Positions 34,708-42,732 of a stretch of DNA of 64,000 nucleotides are shown one piece after another (positions within the stretch are counted from its first letter, which is position 1; every line of letters begins with the position of its first letter). Under the pieces are notes generated by a model. It saw only the letters and a program-made list of their open reading frames with translations. It had not been told where the DNA came from and ran no database searches. A program made the translations under genes and the position numbers. Source of the stretch: Candidatus Saccharibacteria bacterium (GTDB lineage: Bacteria; Patescibacteriota; Saccharimonadia; Saccharimonadales; Saccharimonadaceae). The stretch lies in contig CP066696.1 in the NCBI GenBank assembly GCA_016432585.1, positions 638,113 to 702,112 of the forward strand. The letters are read 5' to 3'.

Positions 34708-34752
34708 AGTATACACTAGCATAAGGGGTATCGCACTGTGACTGTTATCACA
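34708..34752 (-). promoter_or_regulatory. CRP-like site and distal promoter of the xfp-ackA operon
   Basis: TGTGA-CTGTTA-TCACA at 34737-34752 is a perfect TGTGA-N6-TCACA palindrome. On the minus strand TATACT (34713-34708) follows, so the centre of the palindrome falls at about -42 from the predicted start. That is the class II activator position. A second -10 (TATAAT, 34597-34602) is nearer the gene. Confidence 0.65.
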
Positions 34753-34760
34753 CGCGAGCT

Positions 34761-35162
34761 CTATGCAGGACTATTGTTACGCTGCCAGTCTTTAATTGCC
34801 GGCGAAAAGTCTAGCTGATAGTCAGGGATATCAAGTGTTAAGCCGTGTTCCACTGCAGCCTCGTATTGCTCGGGCTGACTACGATCAATTCTAAACACCT
34901 CGTTTGGAAATATAATGTAGTGGACGCTGCTATTTTTAAAATCAGCATACCAATAGCCAACCTGAAGCGCCCGACTAAGACGCTGCGCCAAGTCTTCCGC
35001 CTCTTGCTCATCGGCATCAAACCGGTGCAATGTCCACTGTTGCAGCCACGGCGTGTTATGCGCTGGCGTTACTTTTTCTACCTTAGTTGAAGTTATATTT
35101 AAACCCGATAGGGCATTACTATCCCTAAGACTTTCCTCGATAATAACGCCCTGGTATTTCAT
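34761..35162 (-). CDS. Hypothetical protein
   Basis: 133 residues, soluble and acidic. Alternating strand pattern in the centre: VGYWYADFKNSSVHYIIFPNEVFRIDRSQPEQYEAAVEHGLTL. It resembles the general layout of small conserved Patescibacteria proteins that I cannot assign. The ATG sits directly behind a CCTCAGTATACT-like -10 (minus strand AGTATACTGAGGGTATTATG), again leaving hardly any leader. Single gene, downstream of which lies the xfp regulatory region. Confidence 0.65.
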   Translation of the reverse strand: MKYQGVIIEESLRDSNALSGLNITSTKVEKVTPAHNTPWLQQWTLHRFDADEQEAEDLAQRLSRALQVGYWYADFKNSSVHYIIFPNEVFRIDRSQPEQYEAAVEHGLTLDIPDYQLDFSPAIKDWQRNNSPA

Positions 35163-35284
35163 AATACCCTCAGTATACTCTGCAAATCTGAGAGTGCAAT
35201 GATGATTTTACTCATTCGATTTTGGTTTATGATTTTAAAATGCTTATGCAATAATAAAAGGTGATACAAATCATAGGAGAACCC

Positions 35285-35707
35285 ATGCAAAAAACAGCAC
35301 TTCATCCGTACCTTAGCTTTAAAGATAATGCGCGCGAGGCAATGGAATTTTATTCATCTATCTTCGGCGGAAAACTAACGTTTAACACATTCGGAGAATT
35401 TCACGCCTCAGACGACCCATCTGAAAGCAATAAAATCATGCACAGTATGATCGAGGCCGACGGCATTACCTTTATGGCATCGGACACACCCAACGGCATG
35501 GAACATAGTGTCGGTAAAAACTTTAGCATGTCGCTAAGTGGCGACAACGAGCAAGAACTCCGCAGCTACTGGGATAAACTTACCGATGGTGGCACTATTA
35601 CTATGCCGCTCGAAAAGGCGCCATGGGGCGACACATTCGGCATGTGTACCGACAAGTTCGGGATCGACTGGATGGTAAATATCGCGCCATTAGCACAGCA
35701 GCAATAA
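35285..35707 (+). CDS. VOC-superfamily protein, PhnB/glyoxalase-like
   Basis: 140 residues from the ATG at 35285, set by AGGAGA 4 nt upstream. The N-terminus LHPYLSFKDNAREAMEFYSSIFGGKLTF is the hallmark of PhnB-type VOC proteins. The second half includes GITFMASDTP, FSMSLSGDNEQELRSYWDKL and KAPWGDTFGMCTDKFGIDWMVNI. Expected metal ligands of true glyoxalases are not all visible. The substrate is unknown. Confidence 0.85.
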   Translation: MQKTALHPYLSFKDNAREAMEFYSSIFGGKLTFNTFGEFHASDDPSESNKIMHSMIEADGITFMASDTPNGMEHSVGKNFSMSLSGDNEQELRSYWDKLTDGGTITMPLEKAPWGDTFGMCTDKFGIDWMVNIAPLAQQQ

Positions 35708-35729
35708 GTAAGGATGGTAGCGGTAGAGA

Positions 35730-36233
35730 CTACTCGTAGATATCGCGGATAGGCAAGCGAAGCCGGATTTCATTCACGCTATACCGCCTAGTGTCGTCGT
35801 GATACATAAACGTCACGTCGTGCACCGACTGAAAATAATCCCCAGTATCACGAATTTTGTAGTCAAGAAACGCCTCGCGGTTTTGATCGGTTGGCATTGG
35901 GCCGTCGTAAACCAGAAACTGCTGTTCTTCATTTGCGTTTAAAAAATCGTCAATCTCATGTTTTGTGCCTAAAATAGTAATTTTGTCGAGCATCACTTCT
36001 TGATTCCAACTATTGAGAATCTGGCAATACACCTGCATGTTTTCGCCGTTTATACGAGTCGACACGCGTTTAATATGAACGTTTGGAAACGTATGCGGAT
36101 CACTTTTCTCAAGTCCGGTCTCGGGCTGCGAGTCGACAGGCTGCTGCGGTGTGTCGTTATTTTTCGCCGCCACTCCTTCATCGAAGATAGGCTTGCCACC
36201 AGCCATTCGCCCTAGGAAATCCATAAACCCCAT
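35730..36233 (-). CDS. Hypothetical protein
   Basis: 167 residues from the ATG at 36233, which is preceded by GGAAGGAGGAGTT; a longer frame starts at 36275. A short amphipathic N-terminus (MGFMDFLGRMAGGKPIF) and a disordered linker (NNDTPQQPVDSQPETG) are followed by a beta-rich domain (VHIKRVSTRINGENMQVYCQIL, MLDKITILGTKHEI, YSVNEIRLRLPIRDIYE). No enzyme motif seen. Conserved-looking composition typical of the core genome here. Confidence 0.65.
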   Translation of the reverse strand: MGFMDFLGRMAGGKPIFDEGVAAKNNDTPQQPVDSQPETGLEKSDPHTFPNVHIKRVSTRINGENMQVYCQILNSWNQEVMLDKITILGTKHEIDDFLNANEEQQFLVYDGPMPTDQNREAFLDYKIRDTGDYFQSVHDVTFMYHDDTRRYSVNEIRLRLPIRDIYE

Positions 36234-36310
36234 AACTCCTCCTTCCGTTTCTTCTCTTATTATACCCCAGATCACTTTTCCGTGCGGAGCTCAAGAAAAA
36301 ACGAAATAGA

Positions 36311-36335
36311 AAAACTCCTGCAAAAAACAGGAGCT
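36311..36335 (-). terminator. Terminator of tRNA-Glu
   Basis: On the minus strand CTCCTG-TTTTTTG-CAGGAG followed by TTTTTC. Confidence 0.88.
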
Positions 36336-36350
36336 TTCTAATGATTTCTA

Positions 36351-36425
36351 TGGTGATCTCACCGGGAATCGAACCCGGATTGCCAGGATGAGAACCTGAT
36401 GTCCTAACCGTTAGACGATGAGACC
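36351..36425 (-). tRNA. tRNA-Glu (anticodon CTC)
   Basis: Minus strand GGTCTCATCG at the 5' end and TGAGATCACCA at the 3' end with encoded CCA. Anticodon stem TCAGG/CCTGG around loop TTCTCAT gives anticodon CTC. T-arm CCGGG-TTCGATT-CCCGG. 75 nt. Confidence 0.95.
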
Positions 36426-36490
36426 ATTTATATAATTAACCTTAGTCACTGTATCAAAAATATTCGTATCTGTCCACAAGTGCGAGGTAC

Positions 36491-36513
36491 AAAAAAATCA
36501 TCCTGCGATGATT
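36491..36513 (-). terminator. Canonical terminator after GC-rich orphan
   Basis: On the minus strand AATCATC-GCAG-GATGATT followed by a run of T. It is the second of two hairpins downstream of the orphan gene. Confidence 0.85.
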
Positions 36514-36536
36514 CTTGGAATAAGGCTTGAGTCGAT

Positions 36537-36590
36537 CCGAGTAGGACCGGCTCAGACACCGCTGATGGGTGCCGAGCCAGTCCCACTCGG
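36537..36590 (-). terminator. Long GC-rich hairpin after orphan gene
   Basis: CCGAGTaGGACCGGCTC pairs with GAGCCaGTCCcACTCGG, with an inner GACACCGC/GGGTGCC-like stem. No U-tract of its own, so it probably protects the 3' end or acts with the terminator at 36491. Confidence 0.65.
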
Positions 36591-36612
36591 GGATGGCGCA
36601 GGTGAAGCAGGG

Positions 36613-37107
36613 TCAGACCGCGGGCTCCTGCTCGGCGTCGGGGGACGCGGGGCGGGACTTGGCGGTCAGCGAGACCGGGCCGATGGCGCGGGTGTTGCCC
36701 TGCTGCTGGATGAACAGGACCTCAGCCCGGAACGTGCGGATCTCCCGCAGCTCGTGCCGGTCGAGGGCGCCGTTGCCGTCCAGCGAGACGCGGACACCGT
36801 CCACGACGTTGTTGGGGTCGGAGACGACGATCTCGCTGGTCGCCGGGTAGAGCGCCACGTTGGCCAGGCCGTCGGCGGCCACGAACAGCAGCGCGCTGTC
36901 GTGCTCGTCGGAACCCAGGGACTCCAGGGGGCCGAAGACCGGGACCAGGTTGGTCGCGGCGTTCATGACCATCGGGAGGATCAGGGCGTTCTGCGTGCGG
37001 AGGCGGCGGTTGGCCGTCTCGAGCCGGCTGTTGTCCGCGTACGCGGCCGACAGGTCGTTGTTCAGCTCGCGGACGGCGCGGGCGTGCGTGCTCTTGAGAA
37101 CCAACAT
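36613..37107 (-). CDS. GC-rich orphan with N-terminal coiled coil
   Basis: 164 residues. N-terminal helix/coiled coil (ARAVRELNNDLSAAYADNSR, LETANRRLRTQN), then NAATNLVPVFGPLESLG, a strand-rich part (SEIVVSDPNNVVDGVRVSLDGNGALDR) containing an Asp/Asn-rich DGNGALDRHE that could bind calcium, and a Pro/Glu C-terminus. GGAG precedes the ATG. It lies about 140 nt downstream of a near-consensus promoter. Extremely GC-rich codons (CTG, GTC, GCC, GAG). No known family. Replaces nothing obvious between tRNA-Glu and the histidine kinase. Confidence 0.75.
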   Translation of the reverse strand: MLVLKSTHARAVRELNNDLSAAYADNSRLETANRRLRTQNALILPMVMNAATNLVPVFGPLESLGSDEHDSALLFVAADGLANVALYPATSEIVVSDPNNVVDGVRVSLDGNGALDRHELREIRTFRAEVLFIQQQGNTRAIGPVSLTAKSRPASPDAEQEPAV

Positions 37108-37250
37108 GGATTACTCCGGTTTCTGTGACCACACTGCTTCGAGGGCGAAGCAGGGGTTGCTATGTCTTCTATAAAGACACACCAATCCCTGTTTCGCACC
37201 AAACTGTGCCAAAAGGTTCGATTATTACTTTCGTAAACAATCTGAGATAC

Positions 37251-37279
37251 ATCTTATCACATTGTAAATATATTGTCAA
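37251..37279 (-). promoter_or_regulatory. Near-consensus promoter for the 36.6-37.1 kb orphan
   Basis: Minus strand TTGACA (37279-37274), 17-nt spacer, TAAGAT (37256-37251). It drives a leader of about 140 nt in which I see no confident ORF, only imperfect dyads near 37150-37190. Confidence 0.7.
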
Positions 37280-37453
37280 TAATATTGCATAAAAATATGT
37301 GTATACAGTGTGTTTATGATCATATTATGCCCTTGCATCCTCTCGTAGAGTTGGGCATAATAATGCATAAGAACTATACGACTAAATAGGGGGCACACCA
37401 TAAAACCACTAACGCTCACACGTTTTTGGCATCGCCGAATATGCGAGGCTGTT

Positions 37454-39481
37454 ATGTTAGTGTCGGTTATTATTCTTGCGCTCTATTTTTGGGCTTACTT
37501 TGCCGATGTAAAAAGCATCGGTGCGGCGCTTCTCGTCAGCGAGATCGCTGCTGTCATGGCAGGGTTTTCATTGGCGACTGGGTTTATTTCGTATCTGTGG
37601 GCCCCAAAAAAATACATCTTCTGGGGGTCATTAGCGGCATTTACTATCCTTGCAGCCACAACCGCAATGCTTATTTTAAACACCGGGGGTGTCTCGTCGC
37701 CATTTATCGCGCTCTGGATGATCGTCTCTATATTTGCCGGCGTTTTTGGCCTTTACGGCATGTTGCCGATGTTTATCGCCGTTACTGCCTATATGGTCAT
37801 GCAATATACCGGCGGCCTACTTGGCCGCGAAACAATTATTACTATTTTCATTGTGGGCGAGCTACCTCTTGCGGTCAGTTATTTATTATGGCATCAAAAA
37901 TCAAAGGGTGAAGATAGTAGCAAGTCAGCATATAGCGCGCTTGCAAGCGAATTAAGCGAGGTATCGGGCAAATCCGAGGTTGTTATTAATGCCATCGCCG
38001 ATGGTGTTATCGCACTCGACAGTCAAGGAAGAATAGAGCTTATCAATCCCGCTGCTCAGCAAATTATCGGCTGGGGGAAACAAGATGCCTTAACACTTAA
38101 TTACAAGTCGGTCCTAAAGCTTGTCGATGCCAATGGCAACGAGGTGACCCCCGCAAATGACCCAGTAGCCCAGGTGCTTGCCGCCAACAAAGAGGCGACC
38201 GGCAACAACCTAAGTCTTATTACAAATTCTGGTAAAAAGCTCCTTGTATCGGTCATCGTGTCGCCGGTCGCCCAACTTGGCTCGGGCGCAATCGTTGTTT
38301 TTCGTGATATTACAAAAGAAAAAAGGGAAGAGCGCGAGCAAGCGGAGTTTATCAGTACCGCAGCTCATGAAATGCGCACGCCCGTCGCCTCAATTGAAGG
38401 ATATCTCGGTCTCGCCCTTAACCCTGCAACCGCACAAATCGATGAAAAAGCGCACGACTACCTTACGAAAGCGCACGAATCCGCTCAACACCTCGGTCAT
38501 CTATTTCAAGATCTTCTCGATGTTAGCAAGGCCGAAGACGGACGCCTATCCGACAACCCTAAGGTTGTTGATGTCGTCGCTTTTACCCACGATATCGCCC
38601 AGGGCCTTAAGCCGAAGGCTGAAGAAAAAGGACTTCGCTTCCTTTTCAAGCCAATGCCCGACGACGATGACGACAAGGGAGGGGAGCGTCGCCTCAATCC
38701 GGTGTATTACGCCAACGTCGACAACGACCACCTTCGCGAAATCGTCGCCAATCTTATTGAAAATGCCATAAAATACACACCATCGGGCGATGTTGTTATC
38801 GATGTCGGCGGCGATGCCGAGCATGTCACCATTAGTATTACCGACAGTGGAATTGGAATTCCAAAAGAAGATCAAGCACACCTTTTCCAAAAGTTCTATC
38901 GAGTCGACAATAGCGACACGCGCGAAATTGGGGGCACAGGCCTTGGACTTTATTTGTGTCGACGTCTCATAGAAACCATGAACGGTCGTATATGGGTAGA
39001 TAGCGAATACAAAAGGGGAAGTACTTTCTACGTTGAAATCCCTCGCATCGACCACGAAGAGGCAACACGACTTATCGAAGCCGCCAGTATTCAGCAAGAG
39101 GCCGTCGAGCCTCAGATTATCCCTAGCGCCTACCAAGCGCCACTCCCTGAACAATCCGCTCCAGCTCCAGCACCCCAGGCGGTAGCTCAAACTCAAGATA
39201 CGAACGACGCCGTTTACACAAACCAGCCTATCGAAACGGTCGTTCAACAAATGCAATCCGTTGGCACTATTACGCCACCCCAGGTTCAGCCGCAAGCGCC
39301 GCCTCCGGTTTATTATCAGCCTCAGCAACAGGCCGCCGCGCCAACACCGCAACCCGTTCAGTACACACCACCCCAGCAAGCTCACACAAACGTACCCCTC
39401 ACAAGCATCGAACAAGACCCGGCTGGATACATTCGCACTCGCCCCGACGGCGTACCTGTTCCACCAAGGAATCAAAATTAA
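37454..39481 (+). CDS. Multi-spanning membrane histidine kinase with Pro/Gln-rich tail
   Basis: 675 residues as drawn. Five or six N-terminal helices (LVSVIILALYFWAYFA, YIFWGSLAAFTILAATTAMLIL, ALWMIVSIFAGVFGLYGMLP, FIVGELPLAVSYLLW) lead to a PAS domain (VVINAIADGVIALDSQGRIELIN), HisKA (FISTAAHEMRTPVASIEGYL, His about residue 305) and HATPase (NLIENAIKYT, DSGIGIPK, GTGLGLYLCRRL). The last 130 residues are Pro/Gln/Ala repeats. The reading frame continues upstream without stop to an ATA at 37400 behind AGGGGG, which would add a basic leader (RFWHRR). Followed by a response regulator with a similar tail. Confidence 0.92.
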   Translation: MLVSVIILALYFWAYFADVKSIGAALLVSEIAAVMAGFSLATGFISYLWAPKKYIFWGSLAAFTILAATTAMLILNTGGVSSPFIALWMIVSIFAGVFGLYGMLPMFIAVTAYMVMQYTGGLLGRETIITIFIVGELPLAVSYLLWHQKSKGEDSSKSAYSALASELSEVSGKSEVVINAIADGVIALDSQGRIELINPAAQQIIGWGKQDALTLNYKSVLKLVDANGNEVTPANDPVAQVLAANKEATGNNLSLITNSGKKLLVSVIVSPVAQLGSGAIVVFRDITKEKREEREQAEFISTAAHEMRTPVASIEGYLGLALNPATAQIDEKAHDYLTKAHESAQHLGHLFQDLLDVSKAEDGRLSDNPKVVDVVAFTHDIAQGLKPKAEEKGLRFLFKPMPDDDDDKGGERRLNPVYYANVDNDHLREIVANLIENAIKYTPSGDVVIDVGGDAEHVTISITDSGIGIPKEDQAHLFQKFYRVDNSDTREIGGTGLGLYLCRRLIETMNGRIWVDSEYKRGSTFYVEIPRIDHEEATRLIEAASIQQEAVEPQIIPSAYQAPLPEQSAPAPAPQAVAQTQDTNDAVYTNQPIETVVQQMQSVGTITPPQVQPQAPPPVYYQPQQQAAAPTPQPVQYTPPQQAHTNVPLTSIEQDPAGYIRTRPDGVPVPPRNQN

Positions 39482-39532
39482 ACATAAGGGCTATAGCAAT
39501 TTCTATCGCCCTTGGTTACAATAGAAGGTAAT

Positions 39533-40537
39533 ATGACCAAAGTACTACTGGTAGAAGATGATAAGAGCCTGAGGGAGATATATGGCGTTCGACTCCTCGC
39601 AGAAGGATACGATATCGTATCTGCTGGCGACGGAGAAGCGGCGCTTGCCATGGCTATAAAAGAACGCCCTCAACTTATCGTCAGTGATGTCATGATGCCT
39701 AAGATTAGTGGCTTCGACATGCTCGATATTCTTCGTTCTACAACAGAGACAAAAGATATTAAAGTGATCATGATGACCGCTCTTAGCAGCGAAGATCAGC
39801 GTGCGCGCGGCGAGGCTCTGGGTGCCGACCGCTACTTAGTAAAATCACAGGTGGGAATCGAAGACGTTGTCCGCACCGTTCACGAGGTACTTGGCGATGC
39901 GCCAACCACCGCCTCGTCGGCTCGCGCCACTTTTGGCGGCCCAGCACCGGTTGCTTCATCGATGCCACGGCCTTCGGCTATGCCAACACCACAGCGCCCC
40001 GCAAGTCCAGTTCCACCACAACAAGTACCTCAGCCACAAGGAACACAGCCAACCGTCACGCCAATAGCGCCCTCTGCGCCATCGTTTCAGGCTCCCGCTC
40101 CACGCCCAGCGGCGCCAGCCCCAAGTGCAGGGCTACCTCAGCCCACGGCACCTTTTTCAACGACTCGTCCAGCAAGTCTTGGTGATCGAATCATTCACCC
40201 GATCACTACTCCTGCAGGGCAGCCACCAAAGCCCGACCTTGGCAGTCTTATGGACCAAGAACTCAATCAAGCATCACCGCAGCCAATCGCACCTCCTCCA
40301 GCTCCAATGGCACCACCAGTAGCACCAATACAGCAGCAAGTGTCACCTCAGCCAGTACAAATGCCATCTATGCCTTCGCCAGCGCAAGAGCCAACATCAC
40401 CAACCGCTCCAGCTCCCGAGCGCGAAGATTCGGGTATTAGTTTCGAAGAAACGCCTCGTCAACCAGCACCCCAATCACCGCAGCCTGCTGCGCAGTTTAC
40501 ACCCGGCCCTCAGCCTCCAACGCCGAGTAGTGTATAA
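39533..40537 (+). CDS. Response regulator with long proline-rich C-terminal tail
   Basis: 334 residues from the ATG at 39533; TACAAT (39517-39522) lies 10 nt upstream and AGAAGG just before. The first 120 residues are a receiver: LLVEDDKSLREIYG, LIVSDVMMPKISGFD (phosphoacceptor Asp about 53), MMTALSS and YLVKSQ. The remaining 210 are Pro/Gln/Ala/Ser with no recognisable DNA-binding domain. Such a tail resembles that of the adjacent kinase, and both may be docking or phase-separating segments. Output mechanism unknown. Confidence 0.9.
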   Translation: MTKVLLVEDDKSLREIYGVRLLAEGYDIVSAGDGEAALAMAIKERPQLIVSDVMMPKISGFDMLDILRSTTETKDIKVIMMTALSSEDQRARGEALGADRYLVKSQVGIEDVVRTVHEVLGDAPTTASSARATFGGPAPVASSMPRPSAMPTPQRPASPVPPQQVPQPQGTQPTVTPIAPSAPSFQAPAPRPAAPAPSAGLPQPTAPFSTTRPASLGDRIIHPITTPAGQPPKPDLGSLMDQELNQASPQPIAPPPAPMAPPVAPIQQQVSPQPVQMPSMPSPAQEPTSPTAPAPEREDSGISFEETPRQPAPQSPQPAAQFTPGPQPPTPSSV

Positions 40538-40538
40538 T
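40533..40538 (+). promoter_or_regulatory. -10 box for leaderless pseudouridine synthase gene
   Basis: TG-TATAAT 8 nt before the ATG at 40547, overlapping the stop codon of the upstream response regulator. A second TATAAT overlaps the ATG itself. Confidence 0.6.
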
Positions 40539-40546
40539 CTCTTATA

Positions 40547-41239
40547 ATGACCGAACCAGCAACACTCCGCCTCAATAAACATATCGCTTTAGAGTTGGGC
40601 ATTTCACGTCGCGAGGCCGACGAGCTTATCGAGCGTGGCCGCGTAACCATCAATGGCGACACTGCCACCCTCGGCGCACGATTCAATGAAGGTGATTCTA
40701 TTTCTGTGAGTGGCCAACCGCTTACAACTCACACAGCCTACCAGTACATCCTCTTTAACAAGCCCGTTGGTTATGTTTGCTCACGCCGTGCCCAGGGCGA
40801 CAATCCAACTATTTACGATCTTCTCCCAGATCAGTATCACACGCTAAAAACAGTCGGTCGGCTCGACAAAGACAGTTCGGGCTTGATTTTACTATCAAAC
40901 GATGGCGACTTTACCTATCGAATGACTCACCCCAAGTTCGTAAAGACAAAGATCTACGATGTTCAGCTCGATCACGACCTTGAACCCCTCCACCAGCAAA
41001 TGATAAGCGATTATGGAGTTCAGCTAGAGGATGGCACAAGCAAGCTCCACCTTCATCGGCTCAACGAAACAGATCGTAAACACTGGCAAGTAACCATGCA
41101 CGAGGGGCGCAACCGACAAATTCGTCGCACATTTGGCTCGCTAGGATACGACGTAGAAAAACTTCATCGTCATACATTTGGCAATTATTCACTCGGTGAT
41201 ATACAGCCCGGCAAGTTCACAGTCGTTGATATGCGCTAG
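40547..41239 (+). CDS. RsuA/RluB-family 16S/23S rRNA pseudouridine synthase
   Basis: 230 residues. An S4 RNA-binding domain (LRLNKHIALELGISRREADELIERGRVTINGDTA) is followed by the synthase core with the catalytic-aspartate motif GRLDKDSSGLILLSNDGD (about residues 106-123), the KIYDVQL strand and HEGRNRQIRRTFGSLGYDVEKLHR. Isomerises uridine in rRNA. Which site (RluB, RluE or RsuA) cannot be decided from the sequence. Leaderless start. Confidence 0.93.
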   Translation: MTEPATLRLNKHIALELGISRREADELIERGRVTINGDTATLGARFNEGDSISVSGQPLTTHTAYQYILFNKPVGYVCSRRAQGDNPTIYDLLPDQYHTLKTVGRLDKDSSGLILLSNDGDFTYRMTHPKFVKTKIYDVQLDHDLEPLHQQMISDYGVQLEDGTSKLHLHRLNETDRKHWQVTMHEGRNRQIRRTFGSLGYDVEKLHRHTFGNYSLGDIQPGKFTVVDMR

Positions 41240-41311
41240 ATGATATACCCACCTAGCAGCCCCTTGCAAATCCGCATGATGCTTATGCTCGCTAACTTAT
41301 ACAACCTCTGT

Positions 41312-41317
41312 TATAAT
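41312..41317 (+). promoter_or_regulatory. -10 box for leaderless der
   Basis: TGT-TATAAT 11 nt before the ATG at 41329, preceded by CCTC as before gltX-type promoters. Confidence 0.6.
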
Positions 41318-41328
41318 TATCAAAAGTT

Positions 41329-42711
41329 ATGGCTTCAAAACTACCAACAGTAGCAATTATCGGTCAAGCGAACGTCGGCAAGAGTTCGCTTTTTAATCGC
41401 ATGGTTCGTGCACAGCAGGCTATTGTGGCCCGCGAAGCCGGCACCACCCGCGACAATGTCCTTGGTCGTGTCGAGCACAAACACCACAATTTTTGGCTCG
41501 TCGATACAGCAGGACTAAAAGACCCTAACGACGATTTCGAAGCATCTATTCAAGAGCAGATCCAAGAAGCCGCCGAGGCAGCCGATGTTATTTTGGTTGT
41601 CGTCGACAGCAGCCAGTATGTCAGCGACCAAGACCGCACTGTCGCTAAAAAAGCACTCAAATCTAAAAAGCCAGTCCTCCTTGTTACAAACAAGGCCGAT
41701 CTTAAAACAAGCTTGCCAGCCGACGAATTTAAACGCCTCGGTATCAAGCAGATTATCCGCACCTCTGCCGAGCACAACAGCGGTATTGTCGACGTTCTCG
41801 ACGAAATTGTCGAGCTTATTCCCGCAAAACACGAAGAGACACCAGATGAAATCCTACGCGTCGCACTTATCGGGCGTCCGAACGTTGGCAAATCAAACTT
41901 ATTCAACACGCTCGCCGGCAAGCAGCAAGCGCTTGTTGCTAATATTGCTGGAACAACTCGCGATGTTAACCGTGTTTCTATCCGTTATGGTGCCCGCGAT
42001 ATCGAGCTTTTAGACACCGCCGGTATGCGAAAACCAGGCAAACAAGAGGTAGGAATCGAGAAGTTTAGCGTGCTTCGAACGCTTCAGGCTATCGAAGAAG
42101 CAGATGTTTGTCTGCTCCTTATGGATGTTAACGAACTCAATACTCAGCTCGACCAACGCCTTGCGGGTATTATCGATGAAGCAGGCAAGGGGCTTGTGCT
42201 TGTTATTAGCAAGTGGGATGCTGTCGAAGACAAAGACGCGTATACTCGCGACGCCTTGGCACCAAAAATCGCTCGCACATTTAACTTTATTCCTTGGGCA
42301 CCGCTTATCTTTACTAGCAGCGTTACTGGCCAAAACGTTACTAAACTGTTCGATCTCGCACTCGATATCGATGCTCGCCGCAAGCAAGAGACCAAGACTC
42401 GTGTTCTTAACGACATGCTACAAAAGGCAACTCAAAAACACCCGCCAGCAGGCCTAAAGAACACCCATCCAAAGCTTCGCTACATGGTACAAACCGACAC
42501 CACTCCGCCATGGTTTGTTATTTACGGATCAAACCTAAAGTTCGTTCACTGGAGCTACAAGCGTTACCTAGAGCGCCTTGTCCGTGAAACCTACAACTAC
42601 GCTGGAACGCCTATTAAATTCTCTTTCCGCGACGAAAAGCAAATCAAAGCCAATCGCGAAAACGAACGCGCCGAAAAAGAAAAACTCGCCCAAAAAACAG
42701 ACGAGCAATAA
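41329..42711 (+). CDS. der: Tandem-domain GTPase Der (EngA)
   Basis: Ribosome biogenesis GTPase acting on the 50S subunit. 460 residues with two G domains and a C-terminal KH-like domain. G1: GQANVGKSSLFN, DTAGLKD, NKADL. G2: GRPNVGKSNLFN, DTAGMRK, and SKWD in place of the usual NKWD. The KH part contains LRYMVQTDTTPPWFVIYGSN and ends with a lysine/glutamate-rich tail. Followed 21 nt later by pth. The N-to-S change in G4 of domain 2 is worth noting. Confidence 0.96.
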   Translation: MASKLPTVAIIGQANVGKSSLFNRMVRAQQAIVAREAGTTRDNVLGRVEHKHHNFWLVDTAGLKDPNDDFEASIQEQIQEAAEAADVILVVVDSSQYVSDQDRTVAKKALKSKKPVLLVTNKADLKTSLPADEFKRLGIKQIIRTSAEHNSGIVDVLDEIVELIPAKHEETPDEILRVALIGRPNVGKSNLFNTLAGKQQALVANIAGTTRDVNRVSIRYGARDIELLDTAGMRKPGKQEVGIEKFSVLRTLQAIEEADVCLLLMDVNELNTQLDQRLAGIIDEAGKGLVLVISKWDAVEDKDAYTRDALAPKIARTFNFIPWAPLIFTSSVTGQNVTKLFDLALDIDARRKQETKTRVLNDMLQKATQKHPPAGLKNTHPKLRYMVQTDTTPPWFVIYGSNLKFVHWSYKRYLERLVRETYNYAGTPIKFSFRDEKQIKANRENERAEKEKLAQKTDEQ

Positions 42712-42732
42712 ATACGCTACAATAGTCGTAGT

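Noticed and set aside
36508-37128. Plus-strand and second minus-strand frames over the 36.6 kb orphan
   Set aside because: Gly/Arg-rich or Pro/Arg-rich shadow proteins; the chosen minus-strand frame has a promoter, a ribosome site and two hairpins at its end.
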